A DNA stretch of 64,000 nt, taken from NCBI RefSeq assembly GCF_900109375.1, contig NZ_FOAB01000004.1, positions 558,001 through 622,000 of the forward strand. The letters run 5' to 3'. Below the pieces are notes generated by a model. It did no database searches, had not been told where the DNA came from, and saw only the letters and a list, made by a program, of their open reading frames with translations. The stretch comes from Aquimarina amphilecti. Its GTDB lineage: Bacteria; Bacteroidota; Bacteroidia; Flavobacteriales; Flavobacteriaceae. Shown here in pieces: positions 27,361 to 36,127 of the stretch (within the stretch, counting starts at the first letter, position 1; each line of letters opens with the position of its first letter). Both the position numbers and the translations under genes were made by a program.

Positions 27361-28512
27361 TTAAAAATGAATTTTTATCCTGATTGCTTGATCAAGAGAG
27401 AGATCATTATCTTGTTCTTTTAATGATTTTACAAACTCAGGAGTTACTCCATGAATTTTTAAGCTTTGCGCTTGTTCAGCCGAGATATTCTTATACCCAA
27501 GATCTTCGAATGTTTTTATAAACTCTGGAGTTACATTATGTATTTTGAAAGACATAATATCGTCTAATGGAAGATTACCAAACTTGGTCTTTTTAAATTC
27601 TTTGATGTATTCTGGAGAAATATTATGGATCTTAAGAGACATCAAATCATCAATATCAAGATTACTATATCCAATGTTTTTATACTCTTTAGCGACATCA
27701 GGAGATACATTATGTATTTTTAAGGACATTGCTTCTTCTAAGGAAATATTTTTATATCCAGCTTTCTTAAAAGTATTAATGAACTCTGGAGTCACATTAT
27801 GAATTTTTAATCCTGTAACTTTATCTAAAGGAATCTTTTTATACCCCGCATCGTTATATTTTTTTATAAAATCTGGCGTTACATTATGAATTTTTAGTGA
27901 TATGATATCATCTACAGAAGCATTTTCATAACCAAGAGCTTTAAATTGTTTTATGAAATCATTCGGATTTTGCTGAACTTCTTGATATCCTTTTCCAGAG
28001 CTGCTCGTAGAAGAACTGGATTTCCCGTTTTGTTTAGCAGATTTTACCTGTTCAGGAGAAATGTTATGAATTTTTAATTTAATTGCTTCTTTTAAAGAAA
28101 TATTAGTTTGTCCTGTTTTTTTATAGGACTCAATGAAATTAGGAGTTACATTATGTATTTTTAGATTTCTAGCTTCCTTTAATGTAATATTAGGATATCC
28201 TGCTGTTTTAAAGCTAGTTATAAATGCTGGTGTTACATTATGTATTTTTAAGTTTTTAGCTTCCTTTAATGTGATGTTTTGATATCCTGCATTTTTATAA
28301 GCCTGTACATATTTTGGAGTTACATTATGAATCTTAAGATTCTGTGCTTCCTTTGCAGAGATATTGGTATATCCTTCTTTCTTAAATTTTGCTATAAAAT
28401 CAGGAGATACATTATGTATTTTTAGTCTCATATAATCCCCTAAAGACATTCTTTTATATCCATTATCATTGTAAGATTTAATAAAATCGGGAGATAAGTT
28501 ATGAATTTTAGC
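27361..28512 (-). repeat. Tandem 87-bp coding repeats (29-residue units)
   Basis: About twelve tandem units inside the M56 gene. The unit pattern is LKIHNVTPxFIxxFKxxGY then xNISLxEAxx. One unit is interrupted by a Ser-rich insert (GKSSSSTSSSGKG, about residue 695-707) and the final one is cut to IKIHF. Weaker relatives reach back to about residue 470 (KLGYTNYTMNEVSKLN). The sequence divergence between units is enough to exclude a very recent expansion. Confidence 0.9.
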
Positions 28513-30096
28513 TTTGGTAATTTCCTTTAAAGTAGCTTGTTCTCCATTTACTTTATTAATAAATTTTATATATGATACGTCTACATCAAATAGGTTTAAT
28601 TTACTTACTTCATTCATTGTGTAATTAGTATATCCTAATTTTGATAATTCTTTTCTATACATTTTTAATTTCTCAAGAGAAAGTCCTTTATGAATAATAT
28701 CTTCAAAATCATCCTGATCCAATGAAAGTTTTTCTTGTTTTAAATAGGCTAAATAAGAATTATCAAAATCTGTAAGAAAACAATGTACTAATTCTTCATT
28801 GTCTACAGTAAACCCTTGTTGTTTTAGTGCATTACTAAAACCTGAGTTAGGAGTAAAAGTGTATCTGCCATCTCCAAGTCCATTTTCGAATTGACCATTA
28901 AATACCATAGTTCCTGCATCACGCGTAATTTCGAAATTTTGTTTATCACCAGAAGGAAAACCAGCGAAGAAAGAAGGTTCATAACAACGAGTTATAGACC
29001 AATAACTTCTTTTAAGAGGTTCTGCATTTCGATACATAATACATAGCTTGCCGCCACCTTCTTCTGCATCCCAGGCTCCTTTAGTAAAATCATTTTTAAA
29101 CTTAGATTCTTTGAAATGATCATCATCAGGAGTTTCTAATTCATTAGAAATAGATTCATCAATGGATGGATTAATACTAACCGGATTAAAAGATAATACG
29201 GTCACAGCCAGTAATGGAATAATGATTAGGTATTTCCATCCTGATTTTGCAGTTGATTTTTTAGAATTCATCATAATTATTCGTTTTTTGAGAAATGATT
29301 GATTGTAACTTGTTGCCAAACCTGTAGGCATATCTGGGGTTGATACTTTTAATAAATTCATTTGATATACTTCTTTATCTTCTCCTTTGATAAGCATACC
29401 ATTATCCGTAAGGTATTCTAGATTATTGTCAATAGCTTTTCTATATAGCCAGGCAAATGGATTGAACCACTGTATTGTAACCAATAATTCTACTAATAAC
29501 ATATCTAAACTATGCTTACCAGAAATATGCATCTGTTCATGTTTTAGTATTTGTAGATAGGTGTCAGGATTATATTGATTAGGATTTATAAATATTTTAT
29601 TCCAAAAAGAGTAGGGAGCATGATTGGTATCTGTTTCTACTATTTTGTAGGCATCTACTTCAATGGTAGGAAATTTCATCATTCTATATAATAACACAGT
29701 CAACTGGATTAGGAAGTTAATTCCAAATGCCATAACCCCTAAAATATAGATATATAAAATGATCGATTTCCAATCTAAAGAAATGATAGAAGGCTTTATT
29801 GAATCGGTAAAATTTTCTGAAACAGTACTTTCCGGAATGCTTATTGTCACCTCATTGTTATAAGCATCTATTTCTGTTAATTGAGATGTTTTGAGCTCAG
29901 TAGTTTGTTTTTGAAATATTGTAGTTCTAAATGATATATTCTCCGGAACTGAAATAAAAGGTAAAGAAAAAGAGACAACTATTAAACCTAGTAATATTCC
30001 TCTATTAAGATGATAAAAAGTCTCTTTAGCTAGGAATACTGTATAAATCAAGTATGATAAACCTATAAGTGCTGCACTGTAGATGATGTAAGCCAT
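27361..30096 (-). CDS. M56 (BlaR1-like) protease with long repeat domain
   Basis: A 911-residue membrane metalloprotease. Helices at about 3-20, 33-50, 111-137 and 289-303 frame the zinc motif HEQMH at 186-190, with the third ligand probably E228 in NNLEYLTDN. Residues about 330-525 form an outside domain. From about 529 to the end there are about twelve repeats of 29 residues, each opening LKIHNVTPEFI. M56 proteins normally sense a ligand outside and trigger loss of a BlaI repressor inside. The BlaI gene is upstream with a one-base overlap. The repeat tail is not a penicillin-binding domain, so the stimulus is probably different. Confidence 0.9.
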   Translation of the reverse strand: MAYIIYSAALIGLSYLIYTVFLAKETFYHLNRGILLGLIVVSFSLPFISVPENISFRTTIFQKQTTELKTSQLTEIDAYNNEVTISIPESTVSENFTDSIKPSIISLDWKSIILYIYILGVMAFGINFLIQLTVLLYRMMKFPTIEVDAYKIVETDTNHAPYSFWNKIFINPNQYNPDTYLQILKHEQMHISGKHSLDMLLVELLVTIQWFNPFAWLYRKAIDNNLEYLTDNGMLIKGEDKEVYQMNLLKVSTPDMPTGLATSYNQSFLKKRIIMMNSKKSTAKSGWKYLIIIPLLAVTVLSFNPVSINPSIDESISNELETPDDDHFKESKFKNDFTKGAWDAEEGGGKLCIMYRNAEPLKRSYWSITRCYEPSFFAGFPSGDKQNFEITRDAGTMVFNGQFENGLGDGRYTFTPNSGFSNALKQQGFTVDNEELVHCFLTDFDNSYLAYLKQEKLSLDQDDFEDIIHKGLSLEKLKMYRKELSKLGYTNYTMNEVSKLNLFDVDVSYIKFINKVNGEQATLKEITKAKIHNLSPDFIKSYNDNGYKRMSLGDYMRLKIHNVSPDFIAKFKKEGYTNISAKEAQNLKIHNVTPKYVQAYKNAGYQNITLKEAKNLKIHNVTPAFITSFKTAGYPNITLKEARNLKIHNVTPNFIESYKKTGQTNISLKEAIKLKIHNISPEQVKSAKQNGKSSSSTSSSGKGYQEVQQNPNDFIKQFKALGYENASVDDIISLKIHNVTPDFIKKYNDAGYKKIPLDKVTGLKIHNVTPEFINTFKKAGYKNISLEEAMSLKIHNVSPDVAKEYKNIGYSNLDIDDLMSLKIHNISPEYIKEFKKTKFGNLPLDDIMSFKIHNVTPEFIKTFEDLGYKNISAEQAQSLKIHGVTPEFVKSLKEQDNDLSLDQAIRIKIHF

Positions 30097-30455
30097 TACT
30101 TATTATTTTTAATGAGTTTAATAATCTCTTCTAATTCTTCGGTGTTTATTTTTTCTTCCTTAGCAAAGAACTTAACCAAAGCTAGCGGTGAATTATCAAA
30201 GTAATTATTAACGACTTCCCCTAAAACATCCTTTTGATAATCATTTTTGGAGATTAAAGGATAGTATTGAAAACTATTACCAAATGCTTTATGACTAATA
30301 AAACCTTTTTCTTCTAAAATTTTTACAATAGTTGCAGTTGTATTGTAATGAGGTTTAGGATCTGGTAATTCTTCAATGATCTCCTTGATAAAAGCTTTTT
30401 GGAGCTTCCATAAACTCTGCATTATTTGTTCTTCTCGTTTGGCTAACTTTTGCAT
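30096..30455 (-). CDS. BlaI/MecI/CopY family repressor
   Basis: A 119-residue winged-helix repressor, paralogous to the one at 15281. The DNA-binding part shows EEQIMQSLWKLQKAFIKEII and HYNTTATIVKILEEKGFISHKA; the rest is the helical dimer region ending LEEIIKLIKNNK. It should bind the three palindromes directly upstream and repress itself and the M56 gene. Stop and next start overlap as TAATG. Confidence 0.95.
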   Translation of the reverse strand: MQKLAKREEQIMQSLWKLQKAFIKEIIEELPDPKPHYNTTATIVKILEEKGFISHKAFGNSFQYYPLISKNDYQKDVLGEVVNNYFDNSPLALVKFFAKEEKINTEELEEIIKLIKNNK

Positions 30456-30474
30456 AATCTTAAATTTGATATAA

Positions 30475-30540
30475 CAAACATACTCCTAATAAATTAGTTA
30501 CACAACTAATTTATTAGGAGTGTAACTAATTTATTAGGAG
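30475..30540 (-). promoter_or_regulatory. Promoter with three BlaI-type operators
   Basis: The minus-strand -7 TATGTTTG (30475-30482) lies 20 bases from a TTG at 30503-30505, fitting the Bacteroidota consensus. Three near-identical 17-base boxes, AACTAATTTATTAGGAG or its complement, occupy 30483-30499, 30504-30520 and 30524-30540. Each contains the palindrome CTAAT-NN-ATTAG. The first fills the promoter spacer. The core differs from the CTACGAA palindromes of the other BlaI operon, so the two repressors probably do not cross-regulate. Confidence 0.85.
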
Positions 30541-30606
30541 TTTTATTAAGAACCCCTTTGTTTATCGAAGTTTTCGATGTGTTGTTAAATATGTGCTAAA
30601 ATGTTT

Positions 30607-31542
30607 TTAGAATGGGAGATTACTTAAATCTACGTTTCCACCGGATAAAATAATCCCTATTTTTTCGTTCTGGAAACGTTCTTTTTCTTTAAGTAAAGCA
30701 GCTAAAGGAACAGCACAAGAAGGTTCAATAATGATTTTCATACGTTCCCAAATCAAGCGCATTGCTGTTATAATTTCTTCCTCATCTACTCGAATAATTT
30801 CTGAAACGTATTGTTGTATAATAGGAAAAGTAAGATCACCTAAAGGCATCTTAAGTCCATCAGCAGAAGTATTAGTCGTTTCATTAATTTCTAAAGTACC
30901 ACTTTGTAATGCTCGGTATGCATCATCAACTTCGAAAGGCTCTCCCCCAATTACAGTGCAATTTTTTCCAAAAAAGTGAGCTGCTAACGATGTCCCTGCA
31001 ATTAATCCACCACCACCAACAGGAGCGAATATATATGTTAAGTCTGGGTGATCCTCCAGTAATTCTAATGCAGCAGTCCCTTGTCCTAATATAACATTAT
31101 GATCATTATAAGGATGTAAAAATGTAGCTCCTTTTTCTGTCTGTATTCTATTTGCAGTTTCTTCTCGATCTTTATGAGTAGGCGGGCATTCTATTATTTC
31201 TCCTCCATAATCTTTAACTGCATCTTTTTTTACTTGTGGTGCATTAGATGGCATTACGATATAGGCTTTAACACCTAAGCTTTGAGCAGAAAGAGATAGT
31301 GCTTGTGCAAAATTGCCAGAAGAATGAGTAACAACACCTTTTGATTTTTGTTCCTCTGATAATTGAAGAATAGCGTGAGTAGCACCTCGCATTTTAAAAG
31401 CTCCCATTCTCTGAAAGTTTTCACACTTAAAATAAAGATCTGCTCCAGATACTTCATTAATAAGTCTGGATGTTAATACGGGAGTTCTATGGATATATGA
31501 TGCTATCGTTTGTGCAGTATCAGTAAGGTTTTTTGCGTTCAT
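30607..31542 (-). CDS. PLP-dependent threonine/serine dehydratase or serine racemase
   Basis: A 311-residue fold-type II PLP enzyme. The Schiff-base lysine is K50 in FQRMGAFKMRGA, the substrate loop is SSGNFAQAL, and the phosphate-binding glycine loop is VGGGGLIAG (about 175-183). It ends without the ACT regulatory domain of biosynthetic IlvA, so a catabolic dehydratase or serine racemase is most likely. Activity cannot be resolved by eye. It stands alone between the BlaI promoter region and a spermidine-synthase-like gene. Confidence 0.88.
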   Translation of the reverse strand: MNAKNLTDTAQTIASYIHRTPVLTSRLINEVSGADLYFKCENFQRMGAFKMRGATHAILQLSEEQKSKGVVTHSSGNFAQALSLSAQSLGVKAYIVMPSNAPQVKKDAVKDYGGEIIECPPTHKDREETANRIQTEKGATFLHPYNDHNVILGQGTAALELLEDHPDLTYIFAPVGGGGLIAGTSLAAHFFGKNCTVIGGEPFEVDDAYRALQSGTLEINETTNTSADGLKMPLGDLTFPIIQQYVSEIIRVDEEEIITAMRLIWERMKIIIEPSCAVPLAALLKEKERFQNEKIGIILSGGNVDLSNLPF

Positions 31543-31574
31543 GTTGGAAGAAATAAATATCGCAAACGAAGATA

Positions 31575-32216
31575 CTATTTTTTCCTGCCGATTAGAAGCG
31601 TATTAGTTCCATGAACATTATCGTGTAACTGAAATTCAATCTCTTTAGAGTATGTTCTTAATATTGACTGTATGTCTGTATCATTTTCTAACTGAATTCC
31701 GGCATTAAAAAGGATATTTCCCTTTGATTTCAGCCGTTTTGTAAGAGAATCCCAGAATTCAATTGTATAGAATTTGTCGGGTACTTTTAAATCAATAAAA
31801 ATATCTATAATGATAAGGTCAAAAGAGTTATTACAATTGTCAATAAAATTAGATGCATCGTCAGGTATAATAGATAAATTATTACCTTGAATAATATCGA
31901 ATTCATCTTCTGCCAATTTGATTATAACTGGATCGATTTCTACAGCTGTTATATGTCCACTATGATTATATCGTTTTCTTAATGTCTCTATAACACTTCC
32001 TCCACCCATTCCTAGTAAAAGAATATTAGCTTTGCTGTCAAAATATATTTTAGATAACCCATAATCTAAAATTCGCTGTAGCGAACCATAAGAATAATTA
32101 GCCATTTCACTATCCAAAACCTTTTTACCATTTAACCAAGTAATTTCTAATGTTCCGTTGATTTTGGATTTGATTTTTTTGGTAAGTGGCCAGATATAAC
32201 TAACTATTTTTTTCAT
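31575..32216 (-). CDS. Spermidine synthase-like SAM-binding protein
   Basis: A protein of 213 residues from the preferred ATG at 32216 (an upstream in-frame ATG at 32276 adds 20 residues). The Rossmann fold has motif I ILLLGMGGGSVIETL, the acidic ribose ligand in ITAVEIDP, and IIPDDASNFI then FDLIIIDIF. It resembles the spermidine synthase superfamily but lacks the full N-terminal beta domain and probably acts as a fused or truncated methyltransferase-like member. Substrate unknown. Confidence 0.75.
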   Translation of the reverse strand: MKKIVSYIWPLTKKIKSKINGTLEITWLNGKKVLDSEMANYSYGSLQRILDYGLSKIYFDSKANILLLGMGGGSVIETLRKRYNHSGHITAVEIDPVIIKLAEDEFDIIQGNNLSIIPDDASNFIDNCNNSFDLIIIDIFIDLKVPDKFYTIEFWDSLTKRLKSKGNILFNAGIQLENDTDIQSILRTYSKEIEFQLHDNVHGTNTLLIGRKK

Positions 32217-32316
32217 ATTTCTACTATTGATAATAGTTAAGAATGAAATTACAATAAAAATATGCAGATTACCCAAAAATAGAATTTAGATAATCTGTAC
32301 ATTTTTATAAAAAAGA

Positions 32317-32715
32317 TTATAAAGCTGCGGCTCCAGCTTCTGCTACGGCATGATCATTTTCTACGGTACTACCGCTTACTCCAATTGCACCAATAATTTC
32401 ATCTTTTTCATTCTTTATTGGTACTCCTCCTGGAAATGTTATTAAACCTCCATTAGAATGTTCTATATTATATAAAGCACCTCCTGGTTGTGATAACTCT
32501 CCAATGACTCCTGTATTCATATCAAAAAATCGAGCTGTTTTTGCTTTCTTTAATGATATATCTAGAGATCCTAACCAAGCGCCATCCATACGCGCGAAAG
32601 CAACTAAGTTAGCTCCAGCATCAACAACAGAAATATTCATTTTAGTATTTAATGCAATTGATTTTTCTTTTGCAGCTATAATTATTTTTTCTGCTTGATC
32701 TAATGTAATGTTCAT
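32317..32715 (-). CDS. GlcG/HbpS family (heme-degrading-like) protein
   Basis: A 132-residue protein of the GlcG/HbpS-like family. It opens with [17 protein letters not shown] and shows the family hallmark [19 protein letters not shown] and [21 protein letters not shown]. Members bind heme or corrinoid-like ligands or have no known ligand. It lacks a signal peptide, so it is cytoplasmic. It is a single gene. Confidence 0.85.
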   Translation of the reverse strand: MNITLDQAEKIIIAAKEKSIALNTKMNISVVDAGANLVAFARMDGAWLGSLDISLKKAKTARFFDMNTGVIGELSQPGGALYNIEHSNGGLITFPGGVPIKNEKDEIIGAIGVSGSTVENDHAVAEAGAAAL

Positions 32716-32887
32716 TTAAATTTTATTTTATGAGTATTCTAATTTGATAGCAATATCTTCATAAAACTGTACTGAAAATGTAAATTACCTCATAAATAAA
32801 ATATAAAGTTTTATTGATCATTGTATGTAAAATGGTAATAGAATGATAGATAGTAGCTTATATCAAATTACATTAGATACCGAATTA

Positions 32888-33430
32888 TTATTCGGCCTTT
32901 TTATAAGCTTCTTTTAGCCATTCTGTAAGTTCTGAGTCTATTTGATCTATAGATGTTAATTGAATTCTATGTGTACACATAGTTCCGAAAGGACCAGAAT
33001 CCAGTAATCGATCCGTTGTTGGCACGTCTTTTAATTTTAAACCAAGATCTATTCTTGTTTTTGTAGCAGGCTTGATAAGAGCGAATTGTTTTTTTTTGAT
33101 AATACTTACACTTGTTTTTTTAGGAGTATTTATGACATCTGCTCCAAAAGAGTTAACTACAGTTAACAGTTTTTTATAGATAGGGAACAAGTTTTCCTTG
33201 CCTTTATACTGACCAGTAACTAAGTCATCCGGAGTATCTTTTGATTCTTTAGATAATGCAATAATTGTATTAGCAAAACCGTGTGTGACTCCATGCTCAC
33301 CCTTTAAAAATTTCATGGCTTCTCCATGTTTTGCAAAAGATTTTTCTTTTAGAATCATTTTCCATTCATCTAATGACTTGCCTGTTTTTTCAGGCATATT
33401 ACTTATCATGGTTTGTAGCGCTTTGTCCAT
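32888..33430 (-). CDS. DUF4287 / DUF5655 domain protein
   Basis: A 180-residue protein. The N-terminal half (TMISNMPEKTGKSLDEWKMI and KHGEAMKFLKGEHGVTHGFAN) fits DUF4287, and the C-terminal half (YKKLLTVVNSFGADVINTPKKTSVS then FALIKPATKTRIDLGLKL) fits DUF5655. The combination is common in Bacteroidota and of unknown function. It sits 28 bases downstream of the anti-sigma gene on the same strand. Confidence 0.85.
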   Translation of the reverse strand: MDKALQTMISNMPEKTGKSLDEWKMILKEKSFAKHGEAMKFLKGEHGVTHGFANTIIALSKESKDTPDDLVTGQYKGKENLFPIYKKLLTVVNSFGADVINTPKKTSVSIIKKKQFALIKPATKTRIDLGLKLKDVPTTDRLLDSGPFGTMCTHRIQLTSIDQIDSELTEWLKEAYKKAE

Positions 33431-33458
33431 AGGATACTAAAGTTTCAAAAATGGTTTA

Positions 33459-34247
33459 TCATAAAATCACATTAGAAATAAGCTGCTCTACCGTAGGATG
33501 ATCGTTTCCACCAGCTGGTTCAATAGTGATGTTTAATGATTCAGCATTTTCTATGTATTTCATTTTTATCATTTCAACATCAGAAGAAATAACCCCCATA
33601 TCTATCATTTCTCCCTCTACATCCGCCCACATTTGATAAGTATTATTGTTCTTTAGCTTAGAAAGCCCTTGAGGGTTTAATATAACTTCTTTGTTTTGAT
33701 GATTAACGTAAGCAACGGCAGCAGAATTAGGTGATTTTTCATTTCCTTTTAAAACCAATTGAACTACATCGGGTTTATTAATCGCTCGATACCAATCATT
33801 CGTTTCCTTTAAATCTCCTTCTATATTTACCAATTTGGTTCGTAAATTATCTGTTTCTTGTTGTAAATTAACTATAGTCTGTTCTGTCTCTTTCCATTGA
33901 TTATATAACCAACCAGAACTCAATAAAAATAGTGTAGCTAAACTTGCCGCAATAGCAAAATTATAAGATTTTCTTTTTGTTTTTTCTAATGGAATTACTT
34001 TTTCATCAGAATGTGTGGTGTCTTTTTCTATATTATTAAATATCGCTGTTTTTAAATGAGTAGGAGGGGAGATGGCATTTTCTAAAGCTATTTGCTCCAT
34101 ATCATCTTCCATTTTACTAAAATATTCGCGCAACTCATCATCTTCTTTTAGGATATTTTCAACATCCGTAGATTCCTTCTCCGAAAGTTCACCTAATAGA
34201 TATTGTTCTAGTATTCCTGTATTTTTTATTGTATTCCTATCCATCAT
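33459..34247 (-). CDS. Anti-sigma factor (RskA-like)
   Basis: A 262-residue single-pass membrane protein. The N-terminal ~90 residues (ILEQYLLGELSEKESTDVE) form the sigma-binding cytoplasmic part, a helix at about 103-119 crosses the membrane, a short coiled coil (about 122-145) follows, and the C-terminal region has the RskA-type YQMWADVEGEMIDMGV and SLNITIEPAGG. It should hold the ECF sigma factor encoded directly upstream; the genes overlap by four bases. Confidence 0.9.
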   Translation of the reverse strand: MMDRNTIKNTGILEQYLLGELSEKESTDVENILKEDDELREYFSKMEDDMEQIALENAISPPTHLKTAIFNNIEKDTTHSDEKVIPLEKTKRKSYNFAIAASLATLFLLSSGWLYNQWKETEQTIVNLQQETDNLRTKLVNIEGDLKETNDWYRAINKPDVVQLVLKGNEKSPNSAAVAYVNHQNKEVILNPQGLSKLKNNNTYQMWADVEGEMIDMGVISSDVEMIKMKYIENAESLNITIEPAGGNDHPTVEQLISNVIL

Positions 34248-34798
34248 CTCATCATTTCAATAATAATCCATACGATAACAAGTTCTTCTTTGTAAGATTC
34301 ACGCAATTTTTTAAGAGCCTGTTTTATATACGATTTGAATGTCCCCAATGGCACATCCATTTCTTCATGAGCTTCTCTATGAGTGAGTCCATTAAAATAT
34401 ACAAGTTCTAAAGCTTTTTGATGATGAGGTTCTAATTTTTGTAAAGAGCCTACTATTCCTTTGGTATCTATTTTTTCTTCAGAAGAACTTCTATCTTTAT
34501 ATACACTTAAATCCTCATTTTGGATGAGGTTTTCTTTTTTTCTTAAAGAATTTAACGTAATGTTCCTTGCTATTCGATAGGACCAGGTGAAAAACTTGCC
34601 TTTATCCGAATTATAAGTAGTTGCTTTTTGCCAAATTTTCATAAATGTTTCTTGTAATAATTCTTGTGCTAAAGGTTCATTTTTACACATTCTCAAGATC
34701 ACACCATAAAGTGCCCCAGAGTATAGATCATAGACCTTAGACAGCGCTTTTGTGTCTTGGTTCTGTAACCTCTTTATGAGCTCTAAATCGTCTTTCAT
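34244..34798 (-). CDS. ECF RNA polymerase sigma factor
   Basis: A 184-residue sigma-70 family factor. Region 2 is seen in LYDLYSGALYGVILRMCKNE and ETFMKIWQKATTYNSDKGKFFTW then RIARNITLNSLRK. Region 4 has HHQKALELVYFNGLTHREAHEEMDVPLGTFKSYIKQALKKLRE. It directs polymerase to an unknown regulon and is likely inhibited by the co-transcribed membrane anti-sigma. A divergent fasciclin gene may be a target. The C-terminal EELVIVWIIIEMMR runs into the next gene. Confidence 0.92.
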   Translation of the reverse strand: MKDDLELIKRLQNQDTKALSKVYDLYSGALYGVILRMCKNEPLAQELLQETFMKIWQKATTYNSDKGKFFTWSYRIARNITLNSLRKKENLIQNEDLSVYKDRSSSEEKIDTKGIVGSLQKLEPHHQKALELVYFNGLTHREAHEEMDVPLGTFKSYIKQALKKLRESYKEELVIVWIIIEMMR

Positions 34799-34815
34799 TT
34801 AATTATTGGCTTCTT

Positions 34816-34850
34816 CAAATTTAAAAAAAATCTCATCCAATCTCATCCAA
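34816..34850 (-). promoter_or_regulatory. Possible promoter of the sigma/anti-sigma operon
   Basis: A minus-strand -7 match TAAATTTG lies at 34816-34823. Next to it is a tandem 10-base repeat (ATCTCATCCA twice, about 34830-34849). No TTG at the right distance is seen, so an alternative sigma or activator may be needed. Confidence 0.35.
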
Positions 34851-34920
34851 ACGAAACAAACTTGTGTATATGATATTGAAAAGCGCGTTTAATATTGTTT
34901 AATAATTAAAAAATAAAATC

Positions 34921-35439
34921 ATGAAAAAACTAATTTTTATTACCTCAACTCTTTTCTTATTCGTAGTATCTCAATCGATGTTTGCACAATCAAAAAAAGA
35001 CATTGTAGATGTTGCAGCTTCTGTAAATGACTTCTCTACATTAGTAACAGCTGTAAAAGCTGCTGATTTAGTAGATGCCCTAAAAGGTGATGGACCATTT
35101 ACCGTGTTTGCTCCTACGAATGATGCTTTTGCGAAGATTGATTCGAAAACTTTAAATTCTTTATTAGAACCTGCTAACAAAACAAAGTTAGCTTCAATTC
35201 TGACATATCACGTGGTATCAGGAAAAATTGATGCTGGAGCTGTAGTAAAAGCATTAAAAAGTGGAGGAGGCAAAGCGGAATTAACAACGTTGAACGGGGC
35301 CAAACTAAAAGTTCTGAAAAAGGATGGGAAAATATGGTTAAAAGATCAAAATGGAAATTATAGCCAAATTGTAAAAACTGATGTAATGGCTTCTAATGGA
35401 GTGATTCATGTAATCGGTGATGTTGTAATGCCAAAATAA
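34921..35439 (+). CDS. Secreted fasciclin-domain protein
   Basis: A 172-residue exported protein with a signal peptide (cleavage about residue 22, MFAQS) and one fasciclin/FAS1 domain: DFSTLVTAVKAADLVDAL, then GPFTVFAPTNDAFAKI and LTYHVVSGKID, with the late ASNGVIHVIGDVVMP. FAS1 domains mediate adhesion or protein interaction. It is transcribed divergently from an ECF sigma gene, which suggests control by that sigma factor, but no matching promoter was proven. Confidence 0.9.
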   Translation: MKKLIFITSTLFLFVVSQSMFAQSKKDIVDVAASVNDFSTLVTAVKAADLVDALKGDGPFTVFAPTNDAFAKIDSKTLNSLLEPANKTKLASILTYHVVSGKIDAGAVVKALKSGGGKAELTTLNGAKLKVLKKDGKIWLKDQNGNYSQIVKTDVMASNGVIHVIGDVVMPK

Positions 35440-35458
35440 GATTCATTATATCATTCAT

Positions 35459-35482
35459 AAGCGCTGTATTCTTACAGCGCTT
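35459..35482. terminator. Bidirectional terminator
   Basis: Perfect 10-bp stem AAGCGCTGTA / TACAGCGCTT with a TTCT loop, 20 bases after the fasciclin stop. It also sits at the end of the converging DUF2306 gene. Confidence 0.9.
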
Positions 35483-35990
35483 ATTTCTTTGTTTTGTAAT
35501 CTTCTATAAGACTAATCCAAGAATCCTTATATTTTCTGAAATAAATAGAACCTATAATGCTAACTATTGCTGTTGCAATTCCGACTAATGAATAAAAAAC
35601 AGGAATTATGTTACTATCAACTTTTAGTATAAATGGTATTCTGGTAAGTACTTCGGCAAAAAAAGCACAATATAATCCAATCACACTCCAATACATAAAA
35701 CTAAGATGTAGTTGCAAATATTTTATTGGTTTTTTTATGAGCATCGGTATAATTCCTAATAACAAGGTAATGCCACTAATTACTGCAAACCAATGCAACA
35801 CACCAAACGTTCCATGTAATCGATATATCATAAATGAAGTGGCGAGTAGAACACCCATAGCAATTGTATAGACGTAACCAATTCTCTTATGATTTTTGGT
35901 GCCTTTAGGTTTGATTAAAGCTAGAGTTCCAAATAATAATGAAATTATTGATGAGGCGAAATGAACAATACCTATAGCGCTTAAAAACAT
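35481..35990 (-). CDS. DUF2306 membrane protein
   Basis: A 169-residue protein with about five helices. The opening GIVHFASSIISLLFGTLALIKPKGTKNHKRIGYVY and the mid MLIKKPIKYLQLHLSFMYWSVIGLY match DUF2306, small membrane proteins of unknown function, some with heme-binding-type histidines. Seen here are H10, H33 and H94. It is a single gene converging with the fasciclin gene. Confidence 0.85.
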   Translation of the reverse strand: MFLSAIGIVHFASSIISLLFGTLALIKPKGTKNHKRIGYVYTIAMGVLLATSFMIYRLHGTFGVLHWFAVISGITLLLGIIPMLIKKPIKYLQLHLSFMYWSVIGLYCAFFAEVLTRIPFILKVDSNIIPVFYSLVGIATAIVSIIGSIYFRKYKDSWISLIEDYKTKK

Positions 35991-36127
35991 AATATATTAA
36001 TTTATGCGAAAGCTACTACGATACACAGTATGAACGTAATTATAATTACCGAATTGTTATATGTTCTAACTCAATTGTTACAAATCAGGTACATTTTGTA
36101 AACAGAGTATTAGCTAGTTTTTTTTAT

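Noticed and set aside
27361..28512. Repeats resembling a CRISPR or satellite array
   Set aside because: The 87-bp units are in frame, diverge at synonymous and other positions, and encode a regular 29-residue motif; they are a protein domain, not a CRISPR.
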